Source of the DNA: Myrica gale
Taxonomy: Eukaryota; Streptophyta; Magnoliopsida; Fagales; Myricaceae
Length of the DNA: 64,000 nucleotides
Assembly: GCA_963930655.1 (NCBI GenBank)
Contig: OZ005606.1
Location: forward strand, 12,233,501-12,297,500
Direction of reading: 5' to 3'
This document shows, in pieces, positions 1 to 11,858 of this stretch (positions are counted from its first letter, which is position 1; every line of letters starts with the position of its first letter). The notes under the pieces are model-generated. The model was given only the letters and a program-made list of their open reading frames with translations. It was not told where the DNA came from and searched no databases. The position numbers and the translations under genes are program-made.

Positions 1-1043
1 TGTACCAAAAAATTAGATAAATTTTTATTTGTTGTCCTTCAACGTCAACGTACATTCCAATTTAAATTACAATAGTAACAAACTATCCTAAAAACTAAAC
101 ACCACTATCTCTTAAAAGTTTGCAACAATTCAAATAAACAATAACACCTTTAACAACAAAAATCAAGTAAGCTAAAATCAAGGACATATATCAGGTCATC
201 TTCTTGTTGCTAGCACCCACTTTAACTTCTAACTTATTCTACGCTTATTCTACGTGAGTTTGACTGAGTCAATGTATCACAAAGCAAGAAGGAAAACAAT
301 ACTCTTGTGTTCAATTTGGAGTCTGATGATATTTCCAATTCCAACGATGCTCTACACTAATTTAGGAAAAGATGCAAAAAAAGAAAACATAAGATGAATG
401 CCCACAAGGTATAACACATTCAACCCTTTATTTAAACATAATCCATTTCACGGGTCACAATAACTTATAGATTTTGCTTTACATGAAGGTTTTTCGCCAG
501 TACCTACAACAAACTATTTCTTCTGAGACTTGAGTTCCTTTACCCTCTTTGACGAACTGGGCTAGGACCGACGGAGATGGGCGGCGCTTCGGTGATGGAG
601 TTGTGCCGACGAAAATTTCAGATTCAGCGTAGAAGGAGAAGAAGAAGTTCGGTTTGAATTTTTTGTTGGGTTAGGTAATCTGGATTATGAGGAAAATGGG
701 TCAGGTCAAGTGGCAAACAGGTCGGGCGTGGGTCAAATTCATTAATTGAGTTGGCGTGTTATGAGCCCTTGGATGTTGAAAATTTAATCCTCACCGCCGA
801 TCAACACCCCTCAGCACCATAACAATCCCCCTACTCGATTCAGTTTTCCCATCTCTGGAACTCCAAATTTATCTTCTTTTCTTTTCTGACAGTCTCCAAG
901 CAGTCAATACAAACTTGTAGCTGCCCAATTATTGATTCTTCATAATCAAAAAATACAAAATAGGGTCGAGAACGTACTTTCTCATACATTCCCCAATTTT
1001 CTAAGCAAAAAAATGTAAAACAAAAAATTCTGCAAGTACTTGC
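1..1043. other. Left-edge stretch without an exon I can recognise
   Basis: AT-rich DNA with a more GC-rich patch around 540–740. If the CstF50-like gene at 1044–1142 (minus strand) is real, this stretch would be its first intron. I searched the minus strand for the expected next CstF50 exon and did not find it. Nothing else here can be supported. Confidence 0.4.
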
Positions 1044-1142
1044 CTGATTGAGATTGTTGTCACGAAGATGAGCAACGATGAAAGAATTGAGCTGCTTGTA
1101 CAGCTTCCCATCTTGCAGAGTCTGCTCGAAGCTGCTCTCCAT
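1044..1142 (-). CDS. CstF50-like first coding exon (cleavage stimulation factor subunit 50), partial
   Basis: A 33-codon exon starting at an ATG at 1142 reads MESSFEQTLQDGKLYKQLNS and ends with the conserved run VAHLRDNNLNQ. This matches the N-terminal dimerisation region of plant CstF50, a WD40 protein of the mRNA 3'-end cleavage and polyadenylation complex in the nucleus. The reading continues upstream to a GTG at 1148, but the ATG is the better start. The exon ends at AG|GCAAGT, an ideal GC-type donor, rather than GT. No later exon is visible in the roughly 1 kb left before the window edge, so the gene either has a long first intron or is an isolated fragment. Identity rests on family memory of the N-terminus only; the WD40 repeats are outside the window. 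Confidence 0.6.
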
Positions 1143-1620
1143 TTCCACAAAGAATAAGGGTTTTGATGTTTAGTCGAATAGTTAGGGCATGTGAGAGGTA
1201 ATCTGGTCTTTTCGCGTGGTCTGGGTGTCACGTGCCCTGCACGTGTGATGGAAAACGTTCACTTTAACGCCAAATCTGGGTCAAAAGGCGAATTGAGACG
1301 TGCCGTATAATACATGAGACCGGGTTGTAATGAGTTCAAGTCCAGGGGTATTGAAGATTGACATGTAAGTTTGTGGGGGGGGGGGTTGTAATTAAACCTT
1401 TAAAATAATATCTCATCTTCTATCAAATTATCTTTTTTATATCAAAATAAAAATAAAAAATTTGCTCAAATCATCACTATTTTCATTTTTTCACCGATTC
1501 TCATACATCAAAATTTTCAAACTTCTAAAATTTTGGGAGCTAAATCCCCACCTTAATGATTGATTGAGGCTTCCAGGGCTTTTTCTTCTTCTTCTTCTTC
1601 TTCTTCGAGTTTTGTAAAAG
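1143..1620. other. Upstream region of the CstF50-like exon
   Basis: This would hold the promoter and 5' UTR of the minus-strand CstF50-like gene. It contains a G-homopolymer near 1376–1386 and a CTT-repeat run near 1583–1605. I see no coding exon. Confidence 0.35.
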
Positions 1621-1621
1621 A

Positions 1622-1933
1622 TAAAGGCTAAAATGCACCTACAATTTATGTGATTTTAAAAAGTTACAAATTAATCTTTGTAGTAAGGTTTCCATTAAAA
1701 ACACTACCTCCGTCTGTCTCTATCTCTTTCACTAACAATAGATACTAATAAACACTAACCACAACGTTTTACGTGCCCAAGTAGATCCCGTGGTTCTTTA
1801 GCATCTACTGTTAGTGAAAGTGATAGGGAGATGGACGAAGGGTTTCTAATGAAAACCTTACCATATGGTAACTTTGAGACTAACTAATTTGTGACTTTCT
1901 TATAACATAAGGAGTGAGTGCATTTTATGCTGA
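1622..1933. repeat. Inverted-repeat MITE, about 310 bp
   Basis: The ends are inverted copies of each other: aggctaaaatgcacc at the left and gagtgcattttatgct at the right. The similarity runs inward through the tracts around 1700 and 1850 (ctttcactaacaatagat against the complement of atctactgttagtgaaag). It has no coding capacity and looks like a non-autonomous DNA transposon. I could not identify a clear target duplication. Confidence 0.65.
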
Positions 1934-1966
1934 AGATGAACAAGATAAGATGTTTTAAAAAATTCA

Positions 1967-2483
1967 GGCGAAATTGCACCCACGACCCTTGAGGTATTCT
2001 AAAGTTGCAATTGGGTCCCTGAGGTAACAAGTTGGCCATTTAGCTCTATGAGTTAACGATTTTGGGGAAAAAGAGTCCCTCCCATCTCTCTCTGTTAACG
2101 ATAAATGCTGACATGTCAAATTAATGTCACATCAATCCAATCAAATTGTGCCAGATGCCCAATCTAAACGCGTCAGCCCACAAATGTCACTTCAGCATTG
2201 GCCCAATCAGCCACTTACACCACGTCATTGTCACATCATCCAAGCTTACAAAAAAAACACCTAATTTTTTTTCCATACCCATCCCCTCGAACCACCTCCC
2301 ACATTCTTCTCCCAAAATTCGAAACTCAATAGAATCTCCACGTCAGCATTTACGATTAAAAGTAGACAAAGGGACCTCTTTTTCCCGAAATCATTACCTC
2401 AGGAAGCTAAATGGTTAATTTGTTACATCGTGTACCCAATTGTAACTTTTGAATACTTAAAGGGTCGTTGGTATAATTTCGCC
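1967..2483. mobile_element. MULE-type MITE with perfect 9-bp target duplication
   Basis: A 517-bp element begins ggcgaaattgcacccacg and ends cgttggtataatttcgcc; its ends are long inverted copies of each other. It is flanked on both sides by aaaaattca (1958–1966 and 2484–2492), a perfect 9-bp duplication of the length typical for Mutator-like elements. No transposase is present; the small ORFs inside are not convincing genes. Confidence 0.8.
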
Positions 2484-2790
2484 AAAAATTCAAAATACAT
2501 GGAGTTTTTTTTTCTTTTATGTTTTTATGATACTTTTCAGGATGTTAAAAAGAAAACAACTATGTTTGGTTGAGGGTTTTCAGAATGTTTTTCAATCTAA
2601 ACATGATTTTTTTCACACAAAAAATATTTTAATATTCAATAAATTTTTCCATGTAATCATTGATCTCCTATGAAAAACAATACGAAACAAAAAAAAATAA
2701 CAAAACTCATATGCTCACTGATAATTTAGCCATATTGTGCATAAACAATGTGCGGGAGACATACATAATCTACTAGCTATTTTCTTTTAG

Positions 2791-3179
2791 GGATAAATAC
2801 ATTTTGCCTCCTTATCTTTGAGGTCATTTGCACTTTGTACCCGGATGTTTTATTTTTGATACATTGGACCCATTATCTTCCACATTTTTTCAATTTGGAC
2901 CCCGTACCCGAATTGTCCGTCAATTTAGACGGATTCCGTTAAAATGTGGGGTGCAATGTGTAAATACCCTCAAAGAGGGGCAATGTGTACATACCCTCAA
3001 AGATAAAGAGACAGTGTGTAAATATTTAACGGAATCCGTCTATATTGACGGGCAATTTGGGTGCGGAGTCCAAATTGAAAAAATGTGTAAGTTAAAAGAT
3101 CCGATGTGTCAAAAATAAAATATTGAGGTGTAAAGTGTAAATGATCCTAAAAATAAGAGGACAAAATATATTTATCCCT
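2791..3179. repeat. Long-TIR MITE (gggataaata family)
   Basis: The ends gggataaatacattttg and caaaatatatttatccc are inverted copies. Inner arms around 2925 and 3030 carry the inverted pair gtcaatttagacggattccg / cggaatccgtctatattgac. The centre holds two or three imperfect copies of a short unit with aatgtgta and accctcaaaga. It is a non-coding, non-autonomous element. I found no unambiguous target duplication. Confidence 0.7.
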
Positions 3180-3677
3180 TTCTGTTATTAATGCATGGTG
3201 CGTATTATCCTGATGATGGCCGATTATAGATCAAATAGGATGAGACATATGATGATTGAATGTATATAAAAAGCTATGCATGGAAGGTACGATTAATCAC
3301 TCATGACATGCAGACGAAAATATTATATATATAAAGGAAGGAAGTAGGACAGATATATATGATTCCCAAACGGATCCGAGACGGCTGAATTCATGCCCTT
3401 TAAAATCTTCACTCTGTCCGAAAAGGCCCAATGAAGAGAAATTCAGCAGCAAAAGATAAATAAAATAAACTTTTTAAAAGTCAATTACTGTCGCCGATAC
3501 TCAATAAAAACTTCCATTGGATTTAGCGTATACGAAACAGTCCCGTCTTCGATGACCTTGTAAGGGTACTGGAACGTATTCATGGAACAATATAAATCAA
3601 ACAATTTTCTCAGAAGATTTCCACCTTATCGACACACAAATTAAACAACTTACGAAGCTTCTTTGAGTAACGTACGT
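3180..3677. other. Gene-less spacer
   Basis: AT-rich DNA between a MITE and a tandem repeat. I see no ORF, exon or RNA gene that can be supported. Confidence 0.35.
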
Positions 3678-4345
3678 TTAAGAACAGATCTAAGCTAACG
3701 CTTAATAAAATCATAATTAATTGACCGGAGTTGCTTGCGAGTATTGACCGCAAGTGTAGTGTGCATCCATGGGGCACTCTTCAACAGCTCCGACTTTCCA
3801 CCAGCTCGTATCGTCGATATGATCTTTAATCTGCAATATTTCCAAGCGGTGACATATTCAGCTTGCTTCTCGCAATCATATTACAATATTAAAGAGGCCA
3901 GCAGATTCCGATTAATACCACTCAATAATATTATAATATGATTGCGAATTGCGAGAAGCAATTAGTCGAGATATTCGTGTAGGATTGCTAGCTATGCCGG
4001 TTACTCAAAGAACTTTTAAGAATACAATATCTGAACTACTCTTATATGCTACGTACTCTTAATAAATCATAACTAATTGGAGTTGCGAGAATTGACCGCA
4101 GTGGATTATGCGTCTATTGGGCACTCGTCAGTCACGTAGTGCATGTGCCGAAGTAGCTCGGACTTCCGAACTCGTATCGTCCTATCTTTAATCTGCAATA
4201 TTTTCAAGGGGTGACGTACAATTTCGGCTTGCATCTCGCAATATTTATATTATAGGCCAGCAGGTTGTAACCAAGTGATAGAAAAAAAAAAAAAAAAAAA
4301 AAAATTGGTACTATCACTAATATTATAATATAATTCTCGTAATAT
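3678..4345 (+). repeat. Two diverged tandem copies of an about 340-bp unit
   Basis: Copy 1 starts near 3678 and copy 2 near 4017. They share, in order, ttaataaa, gagttgc, attgaccgca, a gggcactc block, ctcgtatcgtc, tttaatctgcaatattt, ggtgac and aggccagcag. Copy 1 contains a hairpin whose arms carry ttctcgcaatcatatt (near 3870) and its inverse (near 3940). Copy 2 carries a poly-A run at about 4281–4303. A short related piece (atattttcaaggggtgac) lies near 7428. Origin unknown. Confidence 0.55.
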
Positions 4346-4631
4346 GCAATTACGTGTAGGATTGTTATGCTGGTTGTTGACTTAATTACTTTTTATATCA
4401 AAAAAGAAAAAGAAATTATAATATTGAAGTGTCTCTTTCTCTACTTCTATATCGACTTTCCTGGGCGAAACGTTGGAAAACCAAAAACAAAACAACTGCA
4501 TGTAAGTATCTTATGGAATCTACATCCAAGATTCCCTTTTAGCCCGCAGCTCTTTATAAATAATTGATTCTTGAAATGCCTTGTCCCGAAAACAAAAGAA
4601 GACAGGAAGGAAGTCATGTATGCAAAATAAA

Positions 4632-5048
4632 GGGAAAAATTATATTTATTACCCTCAAACAATCGTACCTTATTTATTTTGTACTTTAAAGTAACACTTT
4701 TGTCACATTTCACTCTCAAACTATTATCCTCTAACAGTTTGCATCACTCGTCTATAATTTCTGTCAAGTGAAATAGAAAACTATTTACGTATGTCTCACG
4801 TGACTTTTTCTCACTTGATCTTCCCTTTTTACCCAAGTGATAATTACACTTATCACCCCCAAACTACCATTTTTTCCACTTTGCACCATCAAACTGCTAT
4901 GTTTTTTTTTTCATTGACAGAAATTATGGACGAATGATGCAAATTGTTAAGACATGTTAATTTGAAGATGAAATATGACAAAAGTAGTATTTTAGGGTGT
5001 AAAACGAAAAATACATGATAATTTGAGGATGATAAATATAATTACCCA
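4632..5048. repeat. Long inverted-repeat MITE
   Basis: The left arm (gggaaaaattatatttatta) and right arm (gataaatataattaccc) are inverted copies that stay similar for over 120 bp, down to the inner pair ataatttctgtcaagtg / cattgacagaaattat. No coding capacity. Confidence 0.65.
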
Positions 5049-5675
5049 AAATATAGAACGATTAAGTCTAACGCAGCGTCCGCGTATACACTCAAAAAAA
5101 AAAACTAAATAGGTGGTCCTTAGATTGGGCGATATGCGGCACAAACGCATCCATTCTGGACCAGTTCTTTTGGCCAAGTCGTGCCCACTTGTTTTGCACT
5201 CCTATGGTCGTACCATAATAAGTGAATGGATTATAGAAAAGTGAATGGATTTGAATTATATTCTCTTTGAAACTCCCTTTTTATGTGTAGACAGATTATG
5301 TAGAATTAAGTATTAAATTCAAAACTCTGACTCTGACATTATGTGATCAATTTACCATTTATTTTAAAATTTTAAATTATTAAGAATAATTAAACTCTTA
5401 TATTCATCTTATACTCTCTTATATGCACTTCACCCATTTAATTGAAATGGGTGAAGTGCATATTTATGTTTGGAACTGCTTTGACTATACCATGTAAGTT
5501 TGCTATTCCAAAATATTAAATTAATAGAAAATAATAGATTTCAGTAGTTGAATTATATATTCTAACAAGTGTCATGTTGATCAGGAGCGAATCACCTTCT
5601 AATTCAATCATTCACATCCTTGTTATTTTTTTGAGCTTCTTGAGCAGGAGCGCCGCCATGGCCTCTCCTTTATGG
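5049..5675. other. Gene-less spacer
   Basis: AT-rich DNA with a small inverted repeat near 5425–5463 (tatgcacttcacccattt and its complement). No gene that I can support. Confidence 0.35.
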
Positions 5676-5995
5676 TGTTAGAGATAATATCATAATCAAA
5701 TCTTAAAAATTTGATATGATATTATGTTTATTACAATATCATAAATTTGATATTATTATGAAGATTCAAATTCAAATTCAAATTCAAATTCAAATGTAGA
5801 GATTCAAATTTAAATATAGGATATTTTCCTATTATGCTTTGTATTATCTCTATAAATAGAGATCTTGATTAATGGACTCATAATACAAAATACAGTCATA
5901 GGGATGTAGGTCTTCCAGACCGAACCACTTAAAATCTCTTGTCTCTTTACCATTTCTCTCCCCTCTTCATTTTAACATTTTTCTTCTCATGGGAG
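5676..5995 (+). mobile_element. Probable LTR fragment of a Copia-type retrotransposon
   Basis: It begins tgttagagataatatcataa and continues through AT-rich promoter-like DNA with a run of attcaa hexamers at about 5766–5795. It then has a TATA-like tctataaatagagat near 5850 and a downstream stretch ending in pyrimidine-rich DNA. This is the usual layout of a plant Copia LTR (TG start, TATA, transcribed leader). I could not place the CA end or a matching 5-bp duplication, and no gag or pol follows, so it is a solo or truncated LTR at best. Confidence 0.45.
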
Positions 5996-6690
5996 TCATA
6001 GATTGACACACTTTGGTGATTCGGTGAAATTCCTCCCCCGTTGCTATTGCTATGATGGCATATTACTGCTAGAATTTTGTATTGAGGTCTGATAGTTGCA
6101 TCAAAATTCCATTTTAAGGCAATGCTACCGGGTGGGTGGTTGCCACCTTTCTATTTTTTCTTTAATCTGTTCCAGCCATGCCCACCGAGTCTGCTAATTG
6201 TGGTATTGGTTCTCCATGAATCCCCTTGCATCTACTCAATCTCATCCATATTTATATCAATGGCATTCAAATCAAAAAGGATGAACCAGTGCTAGTCTTC
6301 CTTTTGGATTTTTTTTTTCCAAGGAGGACGGTACTTCTGATTTTGATTAAAAATCCTCATTTATAACAGAGAAATACCGTGGTTAAAACACAAGAAGACA
6401 AAAAAAAAATCTTGCCAACCAAAAAGAAAAAGAAACAGGACTAAAATTTAATATTAGCAAAGTTTAACTTGTCAAGACGCAGAATACCTCTTATACCATA
6501 AGATAGTTACTTTAAAATCACACATTGAATCTGATGATTAGCAACTTATTGCATAAGATAATATCTCTCACCGCCACCAAAGTTCATATTCTTTCATAAA
6601 ACTCATTCTCTAGCTAATAAATTTGTTGTCATATTACTTTTTTAATGTATGAGATTCTCAAAAATTAAATCAAGAGAGTGACTCAAGAAT
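5996..6690. other. Gene-less spacer
   Basis: No exon or repeat boundary I can support; AT-rich with scattered short inverted repeats. Confidence 0.3.
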
Positions 6691-6978
6691 TTAATTCCAA
6701 TAATTCCACAAATACCATATTTTACAAGAGCCATTTTTTAGCCAAGAAACCGTCAAACTAGAATCACATTCCACTATCAAATTCACAATCCCCACTGCTA
6801 AATACAAAATTAGTTCATCAAGCACAACACTAAGTTCTGTACAATTATTAGTACTCATCCCATAAGACCGAGCATACCTAACAATAATTTCATTTTTATT
6901 ATTACGAACTATACCACTATCGCCACTCATATTAGAATTACCAAAATTATGCAGTAAAAGTGATGTCGCGTGACACAA
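6691..6978 (-). pseudogene. RNase H-like remnant of a retroelement
   Basis: The minus-strand reading contains SGIVRNNKNEIIVRYA, then NNCTELSVVLDELILYLAVG, then VNLIVECDSSLTVSWL. This is the plant reverse-transcriptase-associated RNase H-like (RVT_3) pattern: the strand after the first acidic residue, the E of the helix, and the D of ECDS. It is a fragment, with no reverse transcriptase beside it and no start I trust. In plants such pieces usually come from LINE-type non-LTR elements or their domesticated relatives. Best read as a degraded relic. Confidence 0.5.
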
Positions 6979-9011
6979 TTTTTATCTTGATCTTAAAAAC
7001 AAAATGCAAAGTGTGAATTTATTAAAAGTTTAGGGTGTAATATATCAAATTAGATAGTTTAGTGTATATATTGTAGAACAAAGATGCAAAATATGTTTTT
7101 CTAAAAATTGAAAAAAAAAATAACATACAAATTCTCAATCCCAAAGTTCATGTATTCAGTGAATTAGGATTGGAAATTTGGAAGTGTTATCTCAAGTGCG
7201 ACCATGCATCCACATGTAGTCGTCAGGATATCCTATGAAATTGTACAGAAAGGCATGCGTCAAGCAGGTGTGACAGCCTCATTGAAAACACACTCCCCAC
7301 GTTACTAAACTAAACTCGTTTGAAATGTATGCACCACGTGCCGTGGTTACCGAAGACTCTGCTGTGTCACGACTCACCAGAAGGCAAGGAGTGGCGGGCT
7401 GCCGTATAGTCAACAACGTGTTTCGGCGATATTTTCAAGGGGTGACACACTGACAGTCAGGTTCCGCGACAAATATCTTTATGGCCAATATCTTTCCCCC
7501 TATTTTAATCAAAAGAATAACAAAGATAACGCGAAATAGTCCTGCCCTTTAATGCCTTACTTGGATGGAACGTGGAAAAAGTAGTAAACAAAACGCTTAA
7601 TTGTACCGGGGTCTTGTGGTATTAGATTTTAACAAAAAAATATTCTTTGTGCCAGTCCAAAATGATGCATCCAAGCGAATCCACATTGGATTGCGGGAGA
7701 ACCCATTTTTATTTAAAGGGGTGTTCTCGGGAACTGATTTTTCGAAAGTGGTACGCAGACTATTTTGTCAAAACTTTCTAAAATAAGATTCCTGCACCGG
7801 CTTTACATTTATTTTCAAACTACTCTCTCAATACCAAAACTGCTCTGTGTGTTCTTTGTGCCAGTCCTCTCTCGTCCGACGTCCAATTTCCCAGTTTTGC
7901 GCTTCGAGAAGTATTTTGCACATAAAGCAGTTTGCGTTTAGTCTTGAGGGAATCTTTAGAGTATGAGGTTGTGCTTGTGACTGTGATGTGTGTGGTGATC
8001 TCTGTGGCCTACTTTGGTCTCCCATATTGTGGGTTTTGCATCAGTTTTTGATTGGTAGGTGAACTCTATATACCTCAATAATAAATAAATGCTAGTTGTA
8101 ATTTACATGCTTTCACGTGGGTTACAGAAACTCTTTGAGATTCTTCTTCTTCTTGTTTCTTTGCGTCTTCCATTATGTTCTTAGTTGTAATGGAGGATGA
8201 TAAGGGCCGTTGGCTTTGTACGTTCTTTACCTAACAATTGGAATTTGCTCTGTGATGGTATGCGTTCTGTTTACTCTGCCCTTAAAGCAACAACTGATCT
8301 TTTATCCGTCATGTCGTTCAAGATTTAAATTTGCAGACTTTTACTCACTTCTCTCCCTGGGGGCTTCTGTTTTGGGTGCCTTCTTTTTACTAAAAATGAG
8401 AGCAGTACCCAGCAGTCGAAGAAATTCAATCTCTAGTTTCAAGATAATTTCTTCTCTCTTTTCCGCTCCGTGTTTTAGGATTCTTTTCCATCCCAGTTAT
8501 TTATGTCGAGCTTTATTAGATCTGAGAACCGTGGTGCGATGGATATAGTCCTTAGGCAATCAATCATATCTTGATAGTTGGACCTAAAAATGACAAATCT
8601 TGATAGTCAACGCTTTTCCTTATGGTATCAGTGCATGGGTTTGTTTGTGTTATAAAATTTTAGTGTTGTTAAAATTTTAGGTATTGGGTTTAGTGAAAAA
8701 GTGAAGAGAAGGATAATTTTTTATATTTTTTGTAATGAATAGCAGTGATTTGATGGGGGAGAGAGATTATATTGTAATTTTTTATTGTGTTAAAATTTTA
8801 GAGTGCGTAAAATTTTAGGACGCAAACGCACCCTTAGACTTTTGCTCCAAGTGAATTTCCATCACGTTTCATAGGTCTTTGATTGTTCTAAATGCATATG
8901 GAAGCCAGATACAAGAGAGTAATTCATCTTGCCTCTTCCTTGCAGGATTTTTCCGGTATACCTTCCTTGGTTCCTCTGTCAACGCAGTGGACAATATATA
9001 GTAATCTGAAA
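6979..9011. other. Upstream region of the ureide permease gene, with probable 5' UTR and leader intron
   Basis: I see no independent gene. A plausible leader intron runs from a gtaggt donor at about 8055 to a pyrimidine-rich acceptor ending at 8945 (ttccttgcag). That would leave a 66-base untranslated leader before the ATG at 9012. A short block near 7428 is related to the tandem repeat at 3.7–4.3 kb. The leader intron is an inference from splice signals only. Confidence 0.35.
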
Positions 9012-11858
9012 ATGTATGTGGTGGAGAGCAAAGGAGGTGCGATTGTATGCATGCTGCTCTCTTTGTTCTTCCTGGGCACTTGGCCTGCTGTTATGACTCT
9101 TCTAGAGAGACGGGGTCGTCTTCCTCAACATACTTACCTTGACTACTCAATCACAAATCTATTGGCTGCTGTCATTATTGCTTTAACATTTGGGGAGATA
9201 GGCAAGGGCACAAAAGATTCGCCGAATTTTTTTACTCAACTTTCTCAGGTAAGTTACGTCTGTATAGGAGGTAGAGTTCTTAGCATTGTAGAACTGAATT
9301 GTTATACCACTTTACATGTTTAGTCGCTGAATCAGTTGATTTAACTTTATTCTGGTAGCATTTGAAAAACAGTCCTCCCCAAAGTTGATATCAGAACATG
9401 CAATTAACTATACACAATTATTAGCACAAAGAAAATAGATACCTTCTTCTAGGGAAATCAAAGATATGGTAGAGCTTTTAGCGTCCTACCCCATCAGTTT
9501 CTAATTACCTTGCATGACCGCTAATTGTGTTAAACTAGTTCGGAATCTTTTGAAGTGATTTATGCTGCATCTTGACATGAAATCTAGCCATGAATCTTAT
9601 AGGAATGACATTGTTCCAGTTACATCTGATTCATGATTCTGCTAGGATGCTTGATACAGGATAACTGGACCTCAGTTATGTTTGCAATGGCGGGTGGGGT
9701 GGTGCTCAGCCTTGGTAACCTGGCTACACAGTATGCTTGGGCTTTTGTTGGTTTATCAGTGACAGAAGTGATCACCTCAAGCATAACTGTTGTTATAGGT
9801 TTCTCTCTCTCTCTCTCTCTACACAAACAAACCACATATTGTATTTTGAATTCTGATTTCTGTCTTTGGATATGCGTGAAGAAAAATCATGAATTAAAAG
9901 CTTGGCAAGATAGTGAATTTCTCATTTTTATCTTCTTTCCAATTGTGACAGGCACAACCATGAATTACTTTTTGGATGACAAAATCAACAAAGCTGAGAT
10001 CCTTTTCCCCGGTGTTGGTTGTTTCTTGATTGCGGTTTGCCTTGGCTCTGCTGTTCACTCATCCAATGCAGCTGATAATAAAGAAAAACTCGACAGTTTG
10101 TCAAGTGATTATACAGTTGGAGCCGAGTAAGCCTCTTTCCTTCATAGGCATATGTGGTTTTGTGCTGATAGGGGGGGGGGGGGGGGGTAAATTAATAACA
10201 AGTGTTTCCTAATAGGTTCTTCTGAATGGATAAAATCACTCATGAAATCTGCAACTCACATTGATTGTCAAATTTGGATCACTTCATTCCAATGGAAAAT
10301 TCCTGGCTTGGGGAATTAGATGAATGTGATAGACCAGTGAATGACAAGCAGGGGCAAAATGAAAGCATAAAATCTCAAACTAAACAAAAATAAGCCCTTT
10401 TTTTCCGACTAAAACATCAATGAATATCTTCTTTTCTGCAAAGGAAATGCAGTTAATGATCTTCTTCAAGTTTTCATTTATATGAAGGACAGCCGGAATT
10501 TTCCTTCTTAAAGCTTTATCTTGAGGGTTGATTTTCAGCTCATCTTTTTTCTCTCAAAAACTTTCCTTGCTATGCGTTTGTTGACTAGGTTATGCTTTAG
10601 TAAAATTTCACTGCACAAGGAATCTTTGCCATTCTTCTTATGCACTACTGATCATAAATGCTGATGCTCCTACAAAACGGAACATTTTGACAGGGCTACC
10701 ACTGTTTTGAAGGACACAGTTTCAAATGATGGTGAGGAACTCGTGAGACTTTAAGTTTGCTATCATACGGCTCCTTCCATCTAAAAACTGGTTACTATGC
10801 CTTTCCCTTTCAATGTTGATAGATAGAGAGAAGGATCTTGAAAATGGAGCTGGTTCTGCAGAGAACGCCAAAGCTGGGACTGCAGGTTTCCTCATAGAAC
10901 TTGAGAACAGAAGAGCAATTAAGGTTGGTTTTTGTTCTTATGGATAGTATTAATCTAGAACTAGGGCATTTAATTTATACACCTCTGACATCAACATAGG
11001 TAATTTGGAGCCAGCATACTTGAAGTTAAGATATGAAGACTGCTCAAAACCTCTATACTGATTGAGTGGCCTAGTCTTTTGTTTGAGAATGAAATACTCA
11101 TCGTTATGCATACATAGATTATAGCTACGGATTAAATGATTACAGTATATGTTTGATTCTGATTACAGGTGTTTGGAAAGGGCACTTTGATTGGACTGGC
11201 AATAACTTTCTCTGCTGGTTTCTGCTTTTCTCTGTTCTCACCGGCATTCAATTTGGCAACAAATGATCAATGGCACACCTTAAAAGAAGGGGTTCCTCAC
11301 TTGTCTGTCTACACTGCATTTTTCTACTTCTCAGTCTCGTGTTTTGTCCTTGCCATCATTCTAAACATTACCTTCCTTTACTACCCCGTGCTAAATTTAC
11401 CAAGATCATCACTTAAGGCTTACCTGAGAGACTGGAATGGCCGAGGCTGGGCCCTTTTGGCTGGCCTGTTGTGTGGATTCGGAAATGGACTACAATTCAT
11501 GGGAGGCCAGGCTGCAGGTTATGCGGCAGCTGATGCAGTTCAGGTTAGTTTTCTTACATATGCAAAATAGTGTGCAGAGATGTGTCAATTCAAATCACAT
11601 GACTTTCCTCCATATGGACATTTTTTACGTGGAAAATGATGTTCCTGTCGCATTTGAGTGTTGACTAACATCTCAATGTTCGTTTCCCGGTTTTGGGGAT
11701 ATCAGGCACTTCCACTTGTGAGCACCTTTTGGGGAATACTACTCTTTGGAGAGTATCGAAAATCATCACGCCGAACCTATGTATTGCTCGGCAGCATGTT
11801 GTTTATGTTTATTGTAGCAGTTGCAGTTCTCATGGCCTCATCAGGGCACCGAAAATAA
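9012..11858 (+). CDS. Ureide permease (UPS family), seven exons, intact
   Basis: Exons 9012–9248, 9660–9798, 9952–10126, 10694–10731, 10823–10923, 11169–11543 and 11706–11858 join in frame to a 405-aa protein, the normal length for the family. It begins MYVVESKGGAIVCMLL and ends VLMASSGHRK. It is a plasma-membrane transporter with about ten membrane segments that moves allantoin, uracil and related oxo-purine/pyrimidine compounds. Family blocks are clear: FLGTWPAVMTLLERRGRLPQ, LSLGNLATQYAWAFVGLSVT, NYFLDDKINKAE, FSLFSPAFNLATNDQWHTL, GFGNGLQFMGGQAAGYAAAD and ALPLVSTFWGILLFGEYR. The central cytosolic loop (exons 4–5) is the variable part and precedes VFGKGT. Every junction has GT–AG. The reading is open to an upstream ATG at 8892, but a splice acceptor at 8945 and the family start favour 9012. 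Intron 3 has a G homopolymer (10171–10187). Confidence 0.93.

Noticed and set aside
10171..10187. G homopolymer in permease intron 3, considered as a G-quadruplex or terminator
   Set aside because: A single uninterrupted G run in an intron; more likely a microsatellite or assembly-sensitive tract than a regulatory element.
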